Shown here: one piece after another, positions 1 through 8,075 of the stretch | How positions within the stretch are numbered: the stretch's first letter is position 1 | Layout: each line of letters starts with the position of its first letter | From: Gemmatimonas sp. | GTDB lineage: Bacteria; Gemmatimonadota; Gemmatimonadetes; Gemmatimonadales; Gemmatimonadaceae | Assembly (NCBI RefSeq): GCF_021298855.1 | Contig: NZ_JAJTHI010000059.1 | Location: 1 to 39,845, forward strand | Reading direction: 5' to 3' | DNA length: 39,845 nucleotides | Notes under the pieces: generated by a model | What the model was told of the DNA's origin: nothing | The model's database searches: none | The model's input: the letters and a program-made list of their open reading frames with translations, nothing else | Made by a program: the position numbers and the translations under genes

Positions 1-130
1 ATGCCGGATGCATGCCGGACGTCCGAGATGGGAAACGGCTTTCGGAAGTCGGAGGCCGGAGGGCGTGCGTCCTGCGACTCCGGCTTCGGACCTCCGAACG
101 CGGTATCCGGCGTCCGACCTCCGGCATGGA

Positions 131-214
131 TCCGACCTCCGACCTCCGACCTCCGGCGTCCGACATCTGATATCCGATATCCGATATCCGATGTCTGAAA
201 TCTGATGTCCGACC
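131..214. repeat. In-register heptanucleotide tandem repeat, 12 units
   Basis: Twelve consecutive 7-bp units follow the pattern TCYGAYN: three TCCGACC, then TCCGGCG, TCCGACA, TCTGATA, two TCCGATA, TCCGATG, TCTGAAA, TCTGATG and TCCGACC. Degenerate copies continue left to about position 70 and right to about 235. Near 48-62 the motif also appears in inverted orientation (GTCGGAGGCCGGAGG). The tract ends just beyond the 3' end of the leftward guanylyltransferase gene. No gene is visible in 1-241. It resembles the short tandem heptamers of cyanobacteria in form only; function unknown. Confidence 0.85.
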
Positions 215-241
215 CCTCCGACCGATCCGACCTCTCCGCGC

Positions 242-1423
242 CTACTGCCGTCCCGGGTTGAAGCGCAGGCTTCCCGGCAGGGCATTCAGCAGCGGTCCCA
301 GTTCGGTGGCGCGATCCTGCGTGGTGACGAAGGTGAGTCCGTCGATGCTGACCACGATCATGCCGCTGATGCCATAGGCCACCACGCAGCAGCCGTCCGC
401 ATGAATGACATTGCCGCTGCAGTCGACGCAATGGACCTGGCCCATGACGCCGTTGCCGGTATCGTCGAGCTCGCGGACGCGGCGCAGTGAGGCCCACGTC
501 CCCACGTCGTCCCACTCCATGTCGGCGGGGAGCACCACCACGTTGGGAGACCGTTCGAGCAGGCCGCGGTCGATGGAGACGCTCGACACGCGCGCGGCGA
601 ATTGCTCCATGGCTCCGGCGGCAAGCTGTGGCAGGCCGTGTCGCACCTCGGCGGTGTGCCGGTCGAGTTCGTCCAGCACCACGCGGGCGCGCCACACGAA
701 GATGCCCGTATTCCAGAGCGCGCCACGCTCGATGAGCACGTCGGCCAAGGCCGCGCCCGGTTTTTCCACGAAATGCTCCACGCGGCAGGCCCCACCTTCG
801 GCGCGCGACTGGAGGGGGTCGAGCGGCATCCCCGGCTGGAGATAGCCGAAGCCGGTTTCGGCGCGTGTGGGTCGGGCACCGAGGGCCACCAGCGCGTTGT
901 CGGCCGAGGCGATGGCGGCGGCGCGGCGGAGCGTATCGCGCAGCACATCGGGGTACCCCACGGCAAGGTCGGCGTGCAGCGCCACGAACACCGTGTCCGG
1001 CCCCGCGCGTCGGGAGACTTCCTGCGCTCCCCATGCCAGCGCGGCGGCGGTACCGAGCGGGCGCGGCTCAATGAGCAGATTGCTGCGCGGTACCTCGGGA
1101 ATGGCCTCGTGCAGCGCATCGGCAATGTCGGCGCTCGTCACGACGAGCACTCGTTCGGCCGGCACCAGCGGCGCCAGGCGCGCCACGGTGTCGGCGATGA
1201 GTGGCCGTTCGTTGACGAGGGCCAGCACCTGCTTGGGCCGGCGCGGCGTGCTGAGTGGCCAGAACCGCGTGCCGATGCCGCCGGCGAAGACGACAGCCCA
1301 CATGGCGGTGCCGGTGCCAAGCATGGCCTCGAGGTCCACCTCCTCGAGCGTACCGGCCGCGAGGGCGTCGTCGTTCGTGACCGAGGTGGGAGCAGTTGGA
1401 CTGACGACGCGGGTCTCGGACAT
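242..1423 (-). CDS. manC: Mannose-1-phosphate guanylyltransferase
   Basis: Predicted to make GDP-mannose from mannose 1-phosphate and GTP, a cytoplasmic step for surface polysaccharide. The nucleotidyltransferase signature FAGGIGTRFWPLS is followed by RRPKQ, and FVEKP and WNTGIFVW motifs lie further on, as in the GDP-mannose pyrophosphorylase family. The protein ends after the nucleotidyltransferase/beta-helix part (about 390 residues), so it lacks the C-terminal phosphomannose isomerase cupin of bifunctional ManC. The start is uncertain. The frame is open to a GTG at 1462, an ATG lies at 1423, and the family normally begins a few residues before the signature, which would favour ATG at 1303. 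No clear ribosome site decides it. Divergent from the DUF1835 gene. Confidence 0.88.
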   Translation of the reverse strand: MSETRVVSPTAPTSVTNDDALAAGTLEEVDLEAMLGTGTAMWAVVFAGGIGTRFWPLSTPRRPKQVLALVNERPLIADTVARLAPLVPAERVLVVTSADIADALHEAIPEVPRSNLLIEPRPLGTAAALAWGAQEVSRRAGPDTVFVALHADLAVGYPDVLRDTLRRAAAIASADNALVALGARPTRAETGFGYLQPGMPLDPLQSRAEGGACRVEHFVEKPGAALADVLIERGALWNTGIFVWRARVVLDELDRHTAEVRHGLPQLAAGAMEQFAARVSSVSIDRGLLERSPNVVVLPADMEWDDVGTWASLRRVRELDDTGNGVMGQVHCVDCSGNVIHADGCCVVAYGISGMIVVSIDGLTFVTTQDRATELGPLLNALPGSLRFNPGRQ

Positions 1424-1535
1424 CGGTCGGCGAGTATGTCGTTGGATGCACCGGGGGTACACGTCCGGCGACGGCTCGGACCCGACGCGCGGTGACTAGC
1501 GATCCGGACCGGGGCGGGACAAGATATCTGCAACT

Positions 1536-1541
1536 TACGCT
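1536..1541 (+). promoter_or_regulatory. Candidate -10 element of a leaderless transcript (DUF1835 gene)
   Basis: TACGCT ends 5 nt before the ATG at 1547 with no Shine-Dalgarno sequence between them. Transcription starting 6-7 nt after a -10 would begin at the start codon. Confidence 0.4.
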
Positions 1542-1546
1542 ACCTC

Positions 1547-2575
1547 ATGCTGACCCTGCACCTCACCAACGGCGATCACGCCGTGACCGCCTTGGCCCGT
1601 TCGGGGCTGCCCGGCGACCTGCTGTCGTGGCGCGATATGCTCCACGACGGGCCGGTCCCGTCGGATCACGATCTCGCGACCTTCCGGCGGGTGCGTGGGG
1701 AATTCCTGGCCAGTCGCGGCTGGCAGAGTCAGTCGGCGGCAATCGCGGATTTTGCCGAGCGCGATGCCCGGCTCGACAGTGTGAAGACCACGGATGAGCT
1801 CGTCCTGTGGTTCGAGCCCGACCTCTTCGATCAGCTGCAGCTCATCCAGGTGCTGGCCCGCGTGGCGCGCCGTCCGCTCGACGAGCGGCCCAGGGTGACG
1901 ATCGCGCCGGCCGATTGCTTCCTTGGTCCGCTGCAGCCCGAGAAGTTCGTGCCGCTGTACGCGGCTCGCCGTCAGGTGACCGCCGGGGACTTCGCCCTGG
2001 CCAGCGCGGCCTGGGAGGCGTTCACGGCCGACACGCCGGATGCGCTGCTCGCGGTGACCGCGCGCATCGACCGCGAGGTGCGGGCACGCGCCTACGCCTA
2101 CGACGACGAGGTGCGGCTGCCGCATCTGGCGCCGGCGCTGCGGCGGCAGCTGGAGGAGTACCCCGATACGCAGGCCGGGCTGTCGCGCTGCGAGCGGCAA
2201 CTGTGCGAAGCGTTGTCGCCCGGGGCGCTGCCGTTGGCCAAGCTGTTTGCGGCGCACCAGAGCGCGGAATCGTGGGTGTGGCTGGGTGACTGGAGTTTCG
2301 CGTGGTATGTGCAGCGGCTCAGCGACTGCGCGCATCCGCTGGTGACGCACGTGAATGGCTCGCGGGTCATCGCGCCGCTGCGCGACACCGACGGCAAGGC
2401 CTTCTGGGAGCGCACCGTGCAGCTGACCCCACTGGGGCAGGACATGGTGCGCGATCGCGCCGATTTCGTGAAGGTGAACGGCATCGACCGCTGGATTGGC
2501 GGCGTGTACAACACCACCGCGCGGCACTGGCGCTGGGATCCCCATCACTACCGCCTCATTCCGTACAGCGGGTAG
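1547..2575 (+). CDS. DUF1835/DUF3658 domain protein
   Basis: A 342-residue cytoplasmic protein of unknown function. The N-terminus (LHLTNGDHA, then LSWRDMLHDGPVP) is typical of DUF1835. The C-terminal part, about residues 205-335 with LTPLGQDMV and NGIDRWIGG, matches the DUF3658 half usually fused to it. There is no signal peptide or membrane segment. The start is the ATG that follows a candidate -10 by 5 nt, with no ribosome site. The next gene starts 18 bp downstream on the same strand but has its own promoter-like sequence, so the two may or may not be co-transcribed. The family has no established reaction. Confidence 0.88.
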   Translation: MLTLHLTNGDHAVTALARSGLPGDLLSWRDMLHDGPVPSDHDLATFRRVRGEFLASRGWQSQSAAIADFAERDARLDSVKTTDELVLWFEPDLFDQLQLIQVLARVARRPLDERPRVTIAPADCFLGPLQPEKFVPLYAARRQVTAGDFALASAAWEAFTADTPDALLAVTARIDREVRARAYAYDDEVRLPHLAPALRRQLEEYPDTQAGLSRCERQLCEALSPGALPLAKLFAAHQSAESWVWLGDWSFAWYVQRLSDCAHPLVTHVNGSRVIAPLRDTDGKAFWERTVQLTPLGQDMVRDRADFVKVNGIDRWIGGVYNTTARHWRWDPHHYRLIPYSG

Positions 2576-2587
2576 CATCGGTAACGT
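2559..2587 (+). promoter_or_regulatory. Promoter of the PLP decarboxylase gene, leaderless type
   Basis: A -35-like TTCCGT (2559-2564) is separated by 17 bp from TAACGT (2582-2587), which ends 6 nt before the ATG at 2594. The -35 lies inside the end of the DUF1835 gene. There is no Shine-Dalgarno site, so a leaderless mRNA is likely. Confidence 0.45.
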
Positions 2588-2593
2588 ACGGCC

Positions 2594-4072
2594 ATGACCG
2601 ACGACGCCGCGCTCGAGGCCCTGGCCCTGCTGGAAGCCGATACCTCCCTGGAGGCGGCGCGCCCGATTCTGGCCTTGGCGGCCGACTACCTGGCGGGCAC
2701 GCGCCGTGGCGAGGGGCCGGTGTCCACCTGGCACAGCGCCGAAGTCATTGCCGGCCGCCTGCAGGAAACGCTGCCGCGCCGGTCGCGCCCGTTGGCCGAT
2801 GTGGCCCGGCGGCTGTCGTCGTTGCTGCTGGAAGACGTGAACCGTCTGGCGCACCCCATGTACATCGGGCACCAGGTATCGGCGCCGCTGCCGGCGGCCG
2901 TGTGGACGGATGCGCTGATCAGCGCGCTCAACCAGAGCATGGCGGTGCGGGAAATGTCCCCCTCGTTCACGCCGCTCGAGCATCAGGTCGTGGAGTGGAT
3001 GACGGACCTGCTGGGTTGGGACGCGCGTGCGGGGGGCACCATGACGAGTGGCGGGACCGAGGCCACCTTCACCGCGCTGCTGGCCGCGCGTCGTCGCGCC
3101 ATCCCCGATGTGTGGCGCTGCGGCGTGGGGGCCGATGCGCCCGTGCTGGTGTGTGGTGACCATGCGCATTATGCCGTGGCGCGCGCCGCCGGCAACATGG
3201 GGCTGGGCATGGAGCGGGTGGTGACGGTGCGCAGCGAGGCGCACCGCCTGAGCATTCCGGCGCTCCGCGACACGCTGGCGGCACTGCGCTCCCGCGGGGA
3301 GCGCGTGATGGCGGTCGTGGCCACCGCCGGTTGCACCGCCACCGGGGCGTTCGATGATCTCGACGCGGTGGCGGATGTCTGCGCCGAGTTCGGCGAACGG
3401 GGCGAGCCGCTGTGGTTGCACGTGGACGCCGCGCACGGCGGGGCGGCACTGCTGTCACCCACGCATGCGCACCGGGTGCGCGGCATCGCGCGCGCGCGAT
3501 CGGTGGTCTGGGATCCGCACAAGACGCTGCTGCTGCCGCTCGCGGCGGGGCTGCTGCTCATGCGCGACGAACACGACCTGGACGCCGCCTTCTCGCAGCA
3601 GGCCCCGTATCTGTTCACCCCGAACGACGACGCGCGCGCGTGGGACATGGGGCCGCGCAGCTTCCAGTGCTCACGTCGTGCGGATGTGCTCAAGCTGTGG
3701 GTGGCGTTCGAGCGCTACGGCGCCGATGCGCTCGCCGCGTTGTACGATCGGCTCTGTCACATGGCGCAGACACTGCACGCGCACCTGGCCAACCATGCGT
3801 TGTTCACGCCGCTGCACGAGCCGGAAAGCAACATCCTGTGCTTTGCCTGGACCGGGCCCGACGTGAGTCCCGAGGAGCGCGATGCGCTCACCGATGCGCT
3901 GCGCGAGCGCTACAACCGCAGCGGACGCGGGTGGATTACGGCCACCACGCTCGATGGCCGTCGGGTGCTGCGCATTACGGTCATGAATGCCCGGACCGAC
4001 GAGTCGCACATCGACGCCCTCGTGGATGGGCTCGAGGCCGAGGCGGCCTACGTACTCAAGCACCACCGCTGA
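2594..4072 (+). CDS. Pyridoxal-phosphate-dependent group II decarboxylase
   Basis: A 492-residue fold-type I PLP enzyme of the glutamate/tyrosine/diaminobutyrate decarboxylase family. HVDAAHGG at about residue 275 supplies the ring-stacking aspartate region, and VWDPHKTLLLP contains the Schiff-base lysine, K310. TMTSGGTEATFTALLAAR is the phosphate-binding segment. The N-terminal HPMYIGHQ motif is typical of the aromatic and diaminobutyrate decarboxylase branch. Neither the substrate nor decarboxylation (as opposed to a related lyase reaction) can be settled from sequence. No transporter or partner enzyme is adjacent. Cytoplasmic; convergent with the DCC-family gene. Confidence 0.9.
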   Translation: MTDDAALEALALLEADTSLEAARPILALAADYLAGTRRGEGPVSTWHSAEVIAGRLQETLPRRSRPLADVARRLSSLLLEDVNRLAHPMYIGHQVSAPLPAAVWTDALISALNQSMAVREMSPSFTPLEHQVVEWMTDLLGWDARAGGTMTSGGTEATFTALLAARRRAIPDVWRCGVGADAPVLVCGDHAHYAVARAAGNMGLGMERVVTVRSEAHRLSIPALRDTLAALRSRGERVMAVVATAGCTATGAFDDLDAVADVCAEFGERGEPLWLHVDAAHGGAALLSPTHAHRVRGIARARSVVWDPHKTLLLPLAAGLLLMRDEHDLDAAFSQQAPYLFTPNDDARAWDMGPRSFQCSRRADVLKLWVAFERYGADALAALYDRLCHMAQTLHAHLANHALFTPLHEPESNILCFAWTGPDVSPEERDALTDALRERYNRSGRGWITATTLDGRRVLRITVMNARTDESHIDALVDGLEAEAAYVLKHHR

Positions 4073-4187
4073 CGTCGGCATCGGGCAATCGCCACCGTCG
4101 CCCGCGGGAGCGGCACCGCACCACGGACGACGCAGACTCTCGCGGAATGACGCCGGGGTTCCCGGTACCCGCGGCACGACCCGCATG

Positions 4188-4577
4188 CTACGGGAGAAAC
4201 CACGGGGCCTCGTGCGGCGCGGGGAGGCGGCACTGCGCCCGCCGTCCGAACCAGCGATAGCGGTGGCGGGCGATGACGCCGTACACGGCGTCGCGCCAGC
4301 TCCGCGGCACGACGGTGAACACGCGGCTCAGTGCAAACACGCCGCCGAGTTGCTGGAGCACGAACAGCGCCGCATCGGTGCGCAGCAGCACACGGCCGTG
4401 GTGCACCACCACGACGGAGTCCATGCCGGAGGGAAGGCCGGCCTGGGTGGCGGCCGTCGCACCCTGCAGCGACGCAAAGCGCAGGCGGTGCGCCCGGTCG
4501 TGGCGCAGCAGAAAGTCGACGAAGCCGTTGCACAGGCCGCACAGGCCGTCGAAGTAGACGATGGTGGGCGGATTCAC
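4188..4577 (-). CDS. DCC family thiol-disulfide oxidoreductase (DUF393)
   Basis: Small protein with the family hallmark DGLCGLCN close to the N-terminus, the CxxC that names the DCC family. RFASLQG and DSVVVV follow as in other members. Members are predicted thiol-disulfide oxidoreductases; the physiological substrate is unknown. The start is uncertain: a GTG at 4577 puts the motif about 10 residues in, as is usual, while GTGs at 4610 and 4628 would add residues and overlap trmL. I prefer 4577, which leaves 44 bp to the divergent trmL start. The C-terminus (RCRxPAPHEAP-like) is arginine- and proline-rich. Confidence 0.85.
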   Translation of the reverse strand: MNPPTIVYFDGLCGLCNGFVDFLLRHDRAHRLRFASLQGATAATQAGLPSGMDSVVVVHHGRVLLRTDAALFVLQQLGGVFALSRVFTVVPRSWRDAVYGVIARHRYRWFGRRAQCRLPAPHEAPWFLP

Positions 4578-4621
4578 GATGGCGTCTTGGCGGGACCGGG
4601 GCGCAGGCACACCATTACACC

Positions 4622-5098
4622 ATGTCACTTCACGTCGTGCTGGTCCACCCCGAAATCCACTGGAACACCGGGAATGCGGGGCGCACCTGCCTGGCGGCGG
4701 GCGCCAGGCTCCATCTCATCGAGCCGCTGGGGTTCTCCCTGGATGAGCGACAGGTGAAGCGCGCGGGGCTCGACTATTGGCCGCAGGTGGAGCTGCGTGT
4801 CTGGAAGACGTGGGCCGACTTCGAGGTGACACTGCCGCGCCTTGGCGACCCGTGGTTCTTCTCCACGCGCGGGCGGCAGCCCTTCTGGGATGCGCCGCTG
4901 GCTGCCGGCGAGGGCACGGTCCTGGTATTCGGGCGCGAGACGGGCGGCTTGCCCCCCGCGCTGCACGAGCGCTACGCCGAGCGCTTCGTGACGCTTCCCA
5001 TGTCCCCCTCGCCGCACATCCGGTCGCTCAACCTCTCCACGAGCGTGGGTATCGCCGTGTACGAGGTATTGCGCCAGCGGCGGGTGACGCAGCCCTGA
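4622..5098 (+). CDS. trmL: tRNA (cytidine(34)-2'-O)-methyltransferase
   Basis: A 158-residue SPOUT-class methyltransferase that 2'-O-methylates the wobble base of certain leucine tRNAs, using S-adenosylmethionine. The family signatures are WNTGNAGRTCLA (residues 14-25), VLVFGRETGGLP and the knot motif RSLNLSTSVGIAVYE near the C-terminus. The length matches E. coli TrmL. The start is the first ATG that gives the standard N-terminus MSLHVVLVHPEI. It acts alone as a dimer and no operon partner is visible. Confidence 0.95.
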   Translation: MSLHVVLVHPEIHWNTGNAGRTCLAAGARLHLIEPLGFSLDERQVKRAGLDYWPQVELRVWKTWADFEVTLPRLGDPWFFSTRGRQPFWDAPLAAGEGTVLVFGRETGGLPPALHERYAERFVTLPMSPSPHIRSLNLSTSVGIAVYEVLRQRRVTQP

Positions 5099-5222
5099 AT
5101 CGTTGGAACGCCTGCGCCTCGGATTCGATGACTTGAAGTCCGGTCCGAACGACGGTCCTGTAACAAAACCGCCGAACGTTGATGGAAGCCGCCGCATGCG
5201 GGACGACCTGCGCCGCTCCCTG

Positions 5223-5252
5223 TTGCACGAATGCGCCTGCCCGCCGTACCAT
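5223..5252 (+). promoter_or_regulatory. Candidate promoter of the ATL gene
   Basis: TTGCAC (5223-5228), an 18-bp spacer and TACCAT (5247-5252) would give a leader of about 65 nt before the ATG at 5326. The 227-bp gap 5099-5325 shows no other feature. Confidence 0.3.
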
Positions 5253-5325
5253 ATGCGCGCCCGGACCACCGGGTCCCGCCCGCCTGCATGGCACTCTCCG
5301 TCTTGTCCGACGCTGGAACGATTCC

Positions 5326-5748
5326 ATGAGCATGATGATGCTCGATGCGCGCGCCTCGCTGTTCGGCAACGCGCTCGCGATCAAGGCCACGTACACGCGC
5401 ATGAACGCCGATGTGCTGGCCGTCGTGCGCTCCATCCCCGCCGGTCGTCTCACCACGGTGGATGCGATCAGCACCTTCCTCGGTGTGCCGGTGCGTCACG
5501 TCACATTCCTGCTCGCGCGGCGTTTCGACGCCGACCGGGAGTCGGTCCCGTGGCACCGGGTACTCGCGCATCGCGGCGCCCTCGGCCGGGTGCTGTACAA
5601 CGCGGCCGGCCGCTCCCAGGCCGACCTGCTGGCCGACGACGGGGTGACGGTGGGCTATCGCGGCCGCGTCGCGGAGTTCAACGCGCGCTACTTCGAGCCG
5701 AGCACGGAAACGACGGGCGTGGTACCGGCGGTGTTGCGCCGCAGCTGA
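5326..5748 (+). CDS. Alkyltransferase-like protein (ATL, MGMT family without the catalytic cysteine)
   Basis: A 140-residue protein that matches the DNA-binding domain of O6-alkylguanine-DNA alkyltransferase: IPAGRLTTVDAISTFLG (helix-turn-helix), then VRHVTFLLARR (helix with the arginine finger). The active-site PCHRV is PWHRV here (P75-V79), so Trp76 replaces the alkyl-accepting cysteine. That is the defining change of ATL proteins such as S. pombe Atl1 and E. coli YbaZ (established for those). They bind O6-alkylguanine and hand lesions to nucleotide-excision repair. The start ATG gives a short N-terminal extension MSMMMLDARAS. Its last 71 bp overlap the end of the convergent phosphodiesterase gene. 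Confidence 0.88.
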   Translation: MSMMMLDARASLFGNALAIKATYTRMNADVLAVVRSIPAGRLTTVDAISTFLGVPVRHVTFLLARRFDADRESVPWHRVLAHRGALGRVLYNAAGRSQADLLADDGVTVGYRGRVAEFNARYFEPSTETTGVVPAVLRRS

Positions 5749-6775
5749 CGACTGCGCGCAGGAGATCGGGGCGATCGGTCGTGATGCCGTCCACGCCCAG
5801 CGCAAGCAGGCGCCGCATCTCGGTGGTGTCGTTGACCGTGTAGGGATAGACACGCACGCCCAGCCGGTGTGCCTCCGCGAGACGCTCGCGGGTGAGGCTC
5901 GCGGCGTTCGGCGACCAGTTGCGGCCGCCAGCCGCGAGAATGGCCCGCGGGACCGACCCACCGAAGTCATCCACGTCGAGCCCACCCATCCACGGTGATG
6001 CGCCGACGCGGCCGATCTGCACCGTATTCCCGTCCTGCTCGGTGCGCCCCTCGCCGGTGAGGATGCTCGTGGGGATATCGGGTGCGTCGCGATGCACCAG
6101 CATGGCCACGCGCCAATCGAACGCGATGATCTGCGTGCGCCCGGTCACCTTGCGTGCGCGCAGCACCCCGAGCGTGCGCGCCACCAGCTGCGGCGGCGCG
6201 GCACTCACGGCCGGTTGGGTGGGGTCGGTCTTGATCTCCACCACCAGGCGCGTGGGCGGCGCGCACTCACGCAGGAACAGCGTGATGACCTCGTCGAGGG
6301 TGGGGATGCGCGCACCGTCGGCGGCGCGCTGCTCCGGATGGCGCGCGGCGTACTCGCTGTGCGGGCGCACCCGCCCCACGTCATACTCCCGAAGGGCCGG
6401 CAGCGGCAGGCTGCGCAGAAGCGGGCGCGGATCCGCAATGCTGTACGCGCCCGATCGGTCGCGCGTGAGATCGGGGTGCAACGCGTAATCGTGGTGCACC
6501 ACGACCTGATCGTCGGCGCTCAGGTGCACGTCGAGCTCGATGCCGTTCACGCCCACCGCGCAGGCGCGGGAGAAGGAGGCCAGCGTGTTCTCCGGCGCGA
6601 GTCCCGCGGCGCCCCGATGGCCGATGATTTCGAACGTGCGCGCGCCGTCCGAGGGCGCGGCGGCCGGTGTCGCGGTGGGGCGCGTGCAGGCCACGGCGGT
6701 GCCCAGCAGGGCGGTGACCATCACGATGAGCGGGCGATGCGCAGACGCAGCGCGGGGAGGGGCGGCAGTGGGCAT
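5678..6775 (-). CDS. Glycerophosphodiester phosphodiesterase, exported, possible lipoprotein
   Basis: Hydrolyses glycerophosphodiesters to glycerol 3-phosphate and an alcohol. TIM-barrel signatures are IGHRGAAGLAPENT (H53, R54, E62), ELDVHLSADDQVVVHHD (E80, D82, H94/H95), VEIK, and VNDTTEMRRLLALGVDGITTDRPD at the C-terminus. The N-terminus has a hydrophobic stretch ending in GTAVAC (C30), a weak lipobox, so it is probably anchored outside the cytoplasm. The last 22 residues, after the fold ends at DRPDLLRAVV, lie entirely in the overlap with the convergent ATL gene and look like a read-through extension. It lies 130 bp downstream of a LacI-type regulator on the same strand and may be its target. 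Confidence 0.93.
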   Translation of the reverse strand: MPTAAPPRAASAHRPLIVMVTALLGTAVACTRPTATPAAAPSDGARTFEIIGHRGAAGLAPENTLASFSRACAVGVNGIELDVHLSADDQVVVHHDYALHPDLTRDRSGAYSIADPRPLLRSLPLPALREYDVGRVRPHSEYAARHPEQRAADGARIPTLDEVITLFLRECAPPTRLVVEIKTDPTQPAVSAAPPQLVARTLGVLRARKVTGRTQIIAFDWRVAMLVHRDAPDIPTSILTGEGRTEQDGNTVQIGRVGASPWMGGLDVDDFGGSVPRAILAAGGRNWSPNAASLTRERLAEAHRLGVRVYPYTVNDTTEMRRLLALGVDGITTDRPDLLRAVVSCGATPPVPRPSFPCSARSSAR

Positions 6776-6905
6776 GCCTTAACGTCCCCATGCACCGGAC
6801 ACCCGTCAATTGCGGACGCCTGCCGTTACGCAATGCTTACCGCGTTCCGCACGCCGTGCGCCGCCGTGCGCCGCGCCGGGGGGCGGCCCCACGGCGGGAG
6901 GCGCG

Positions 6906-7976
6906 TCAGCTGCCGGCGGCCTCCATCATCTTGCGGGCCGCGCCGCAGCTGGAGCGGATGACCAGCTGCGCCGGCAGGATTTCGTGGTTCGCCGGCACCG
7001 CGGTGCCGCCCCCGCGCAGCGTTTCGATGAGGCGTAGGGCGGCGCGCTCGCCGAGCGCGTGGATGGGCATGCGCACGGTGCTGAGCGGCGGCGACAGGAA
7101 ACGCGTCATGGGCGTATCGTCGAAGCCGGTGATGGCGATGTCGTCGGGGACGCGCAGATCGGCGTCGCGAACGGCCGAGATGGCGCCAATAGCCATGGTG
7201 TCGTTGGCGGCGAAGATCGCATCGGGGCGCACGCCCGACTTGAGCAGCTGCGTGACCACCTCGTAGGCGGTGTCCATGCGGAACTCGCCGGCCAGCTCGG
7301 TGAGCTCGCAGTTGTCGTACCAGTTGGCCACTTCGCGCACGGCGTGCAGGCGCTCGCCGGCATCGACCTGTGCGGTGGGGCCGCGCAGGAACACGATGCG
7401 GCGATGCCCCAGCGACAGGAGGTGCTTCATCATGGTGGCGGCGCCCTGGAAGTTGTTCACCGACAGGGCGGCAAAGTCACCGACATCGCTGCCGGCGCCC
7501 ACGAGGACGGTGGGGTAGCGTTCCGCGACCTCCGCCAGCGTCGCGCGGGCGGCCACCGACGGGGACACGGCGAGAAATCCATCCACTCGGCCGCGCATGT
7601 TGCTCACCGCGGCGGCAATCTCGTGCGCTTCGCGGCGAGCGCTCGTGACGAGGGTGAGGAAGCCGTGCTTCTTGGCGGTCTCGTCGATGCCGCGGATGAA
7701 CTCGGAAAAGAACTCGCCGTAGAGCTCGGGGAGCAGCACGCCGAGGGTGCGCGTGCGACGCACGGCGACGCTGCGCGTACCGCCGTGGGGCGCGTAGCCC
7801 ATCTTGCTGACCACGCTCCGGACCCGATCCCGCGTGTCTTCGGTCACGCGCGCCGCATCATTGAGCACGCGGGAGACAGTGGCGATGGACACGCCGGCGG
7901 CCTTGGCGACGTCGCGGATGGTGGGCGTTGGACGAGTGCTCACGCAGGCTCTGAGGAAGGGAGGCGGGAAACGCAC
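6906..7976 (-). CDS. LacI family transcriptional regulator
   Basis: N-terminal helix-turn-helix and hinge: TIRDVAKAAGVSIATVSRVLND, followed by VTEDTRDRV and MGYAP. A periplasmic-binding-protein-like effector domain follows, with VLLPELYGEFFSEFIRGID, FLRGP, DAIFAANDTMAIGA and ITGFDDTPMTRFLSPPLSTV. Full length for the family (about 340 residues). A GTG at 7943 would give the usual short N-terminus before TIRDV and is as likely as the upstream start at 7976. The effector is probably a sugar-like ligand, but which one cannot be read. A promoter with an embedded palindrome lies 55-80 bp upstream, so it is probably autoregulated. Confidence 0.93.
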   Translation of the reverse strand: MRFPPPFLRACVSTRPTPTIRDVAKAAGVSIATVSRVLNDAARVTEDTRDRVRSVVSKMGYAPHGGTRSVAVRRTRTLGVLLPELYGEFFSEFIRGIDETAKKHGFLTLVTSARREAHEIAAAVSNMRGRVDGFLAVSPSVAARATLAEVAERYPTVLVGAGSDVGDFAALSVNNFQGAATMMKHLLSLGHRRIVFLRGPTAQVDAGERLHAVREVANWYDNCELTELAGEFRMDTAYEVVTQLLKSGVRPDAIFAANDTMAIGAISAVRDADLRVPDDIAITGFDDTPMTRFLSPPLSTVRMPIHALGERAALRLIETLRGGGTAVPANHEILPAQLVIRSSCGAARKMMEAAGS

Positions 7977-8030
7977 GCGGTCCGCCGCAGGGCGTGCCGG
8001 TGAGTCTGGACTGACATTCCAATCACGCCG

Positions 8031-8058
8031 AATGTAACGCGTTTCAGGCGAAAGCCAA
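8031..8058 (-). promoter_or_regulatory. lacI-type gene promoter with embedded operator
   Basis: Read leftward: -35 TTGGCT (8058-8053), 16-bp spacer, -10 TACATT (8036-8031). An imperfect palindrome TGAAACGCGTTACA (8046-8033, six of seven pairs, central CG) fills the spacer and enters the -10. The central CG with flanking AAC/GTT is the classic LacI-family operator form. A repressor bound here would block RNA polymerase, so autorepression is inferred. No second copy of the site was seen in the window. Confidence 0.6.
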
Positions 8059-8075
8059 GGCCGTGTTTCCCGCCG

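Noticed and set aside
131-214. CRISPR array
   Set aside because: The repeat unit is 7 bp with no spacers; it is a plain tandem repeat.
1535-3436. A 633-codon open frame on the minus strand opposite the DUF1835 and decarboxylase genes
   Set aside because: It is histidine-, arginine- and glycine-rich in the way of antisense high-GC frames and lacks any motif; the opposite strand holds two clear families.
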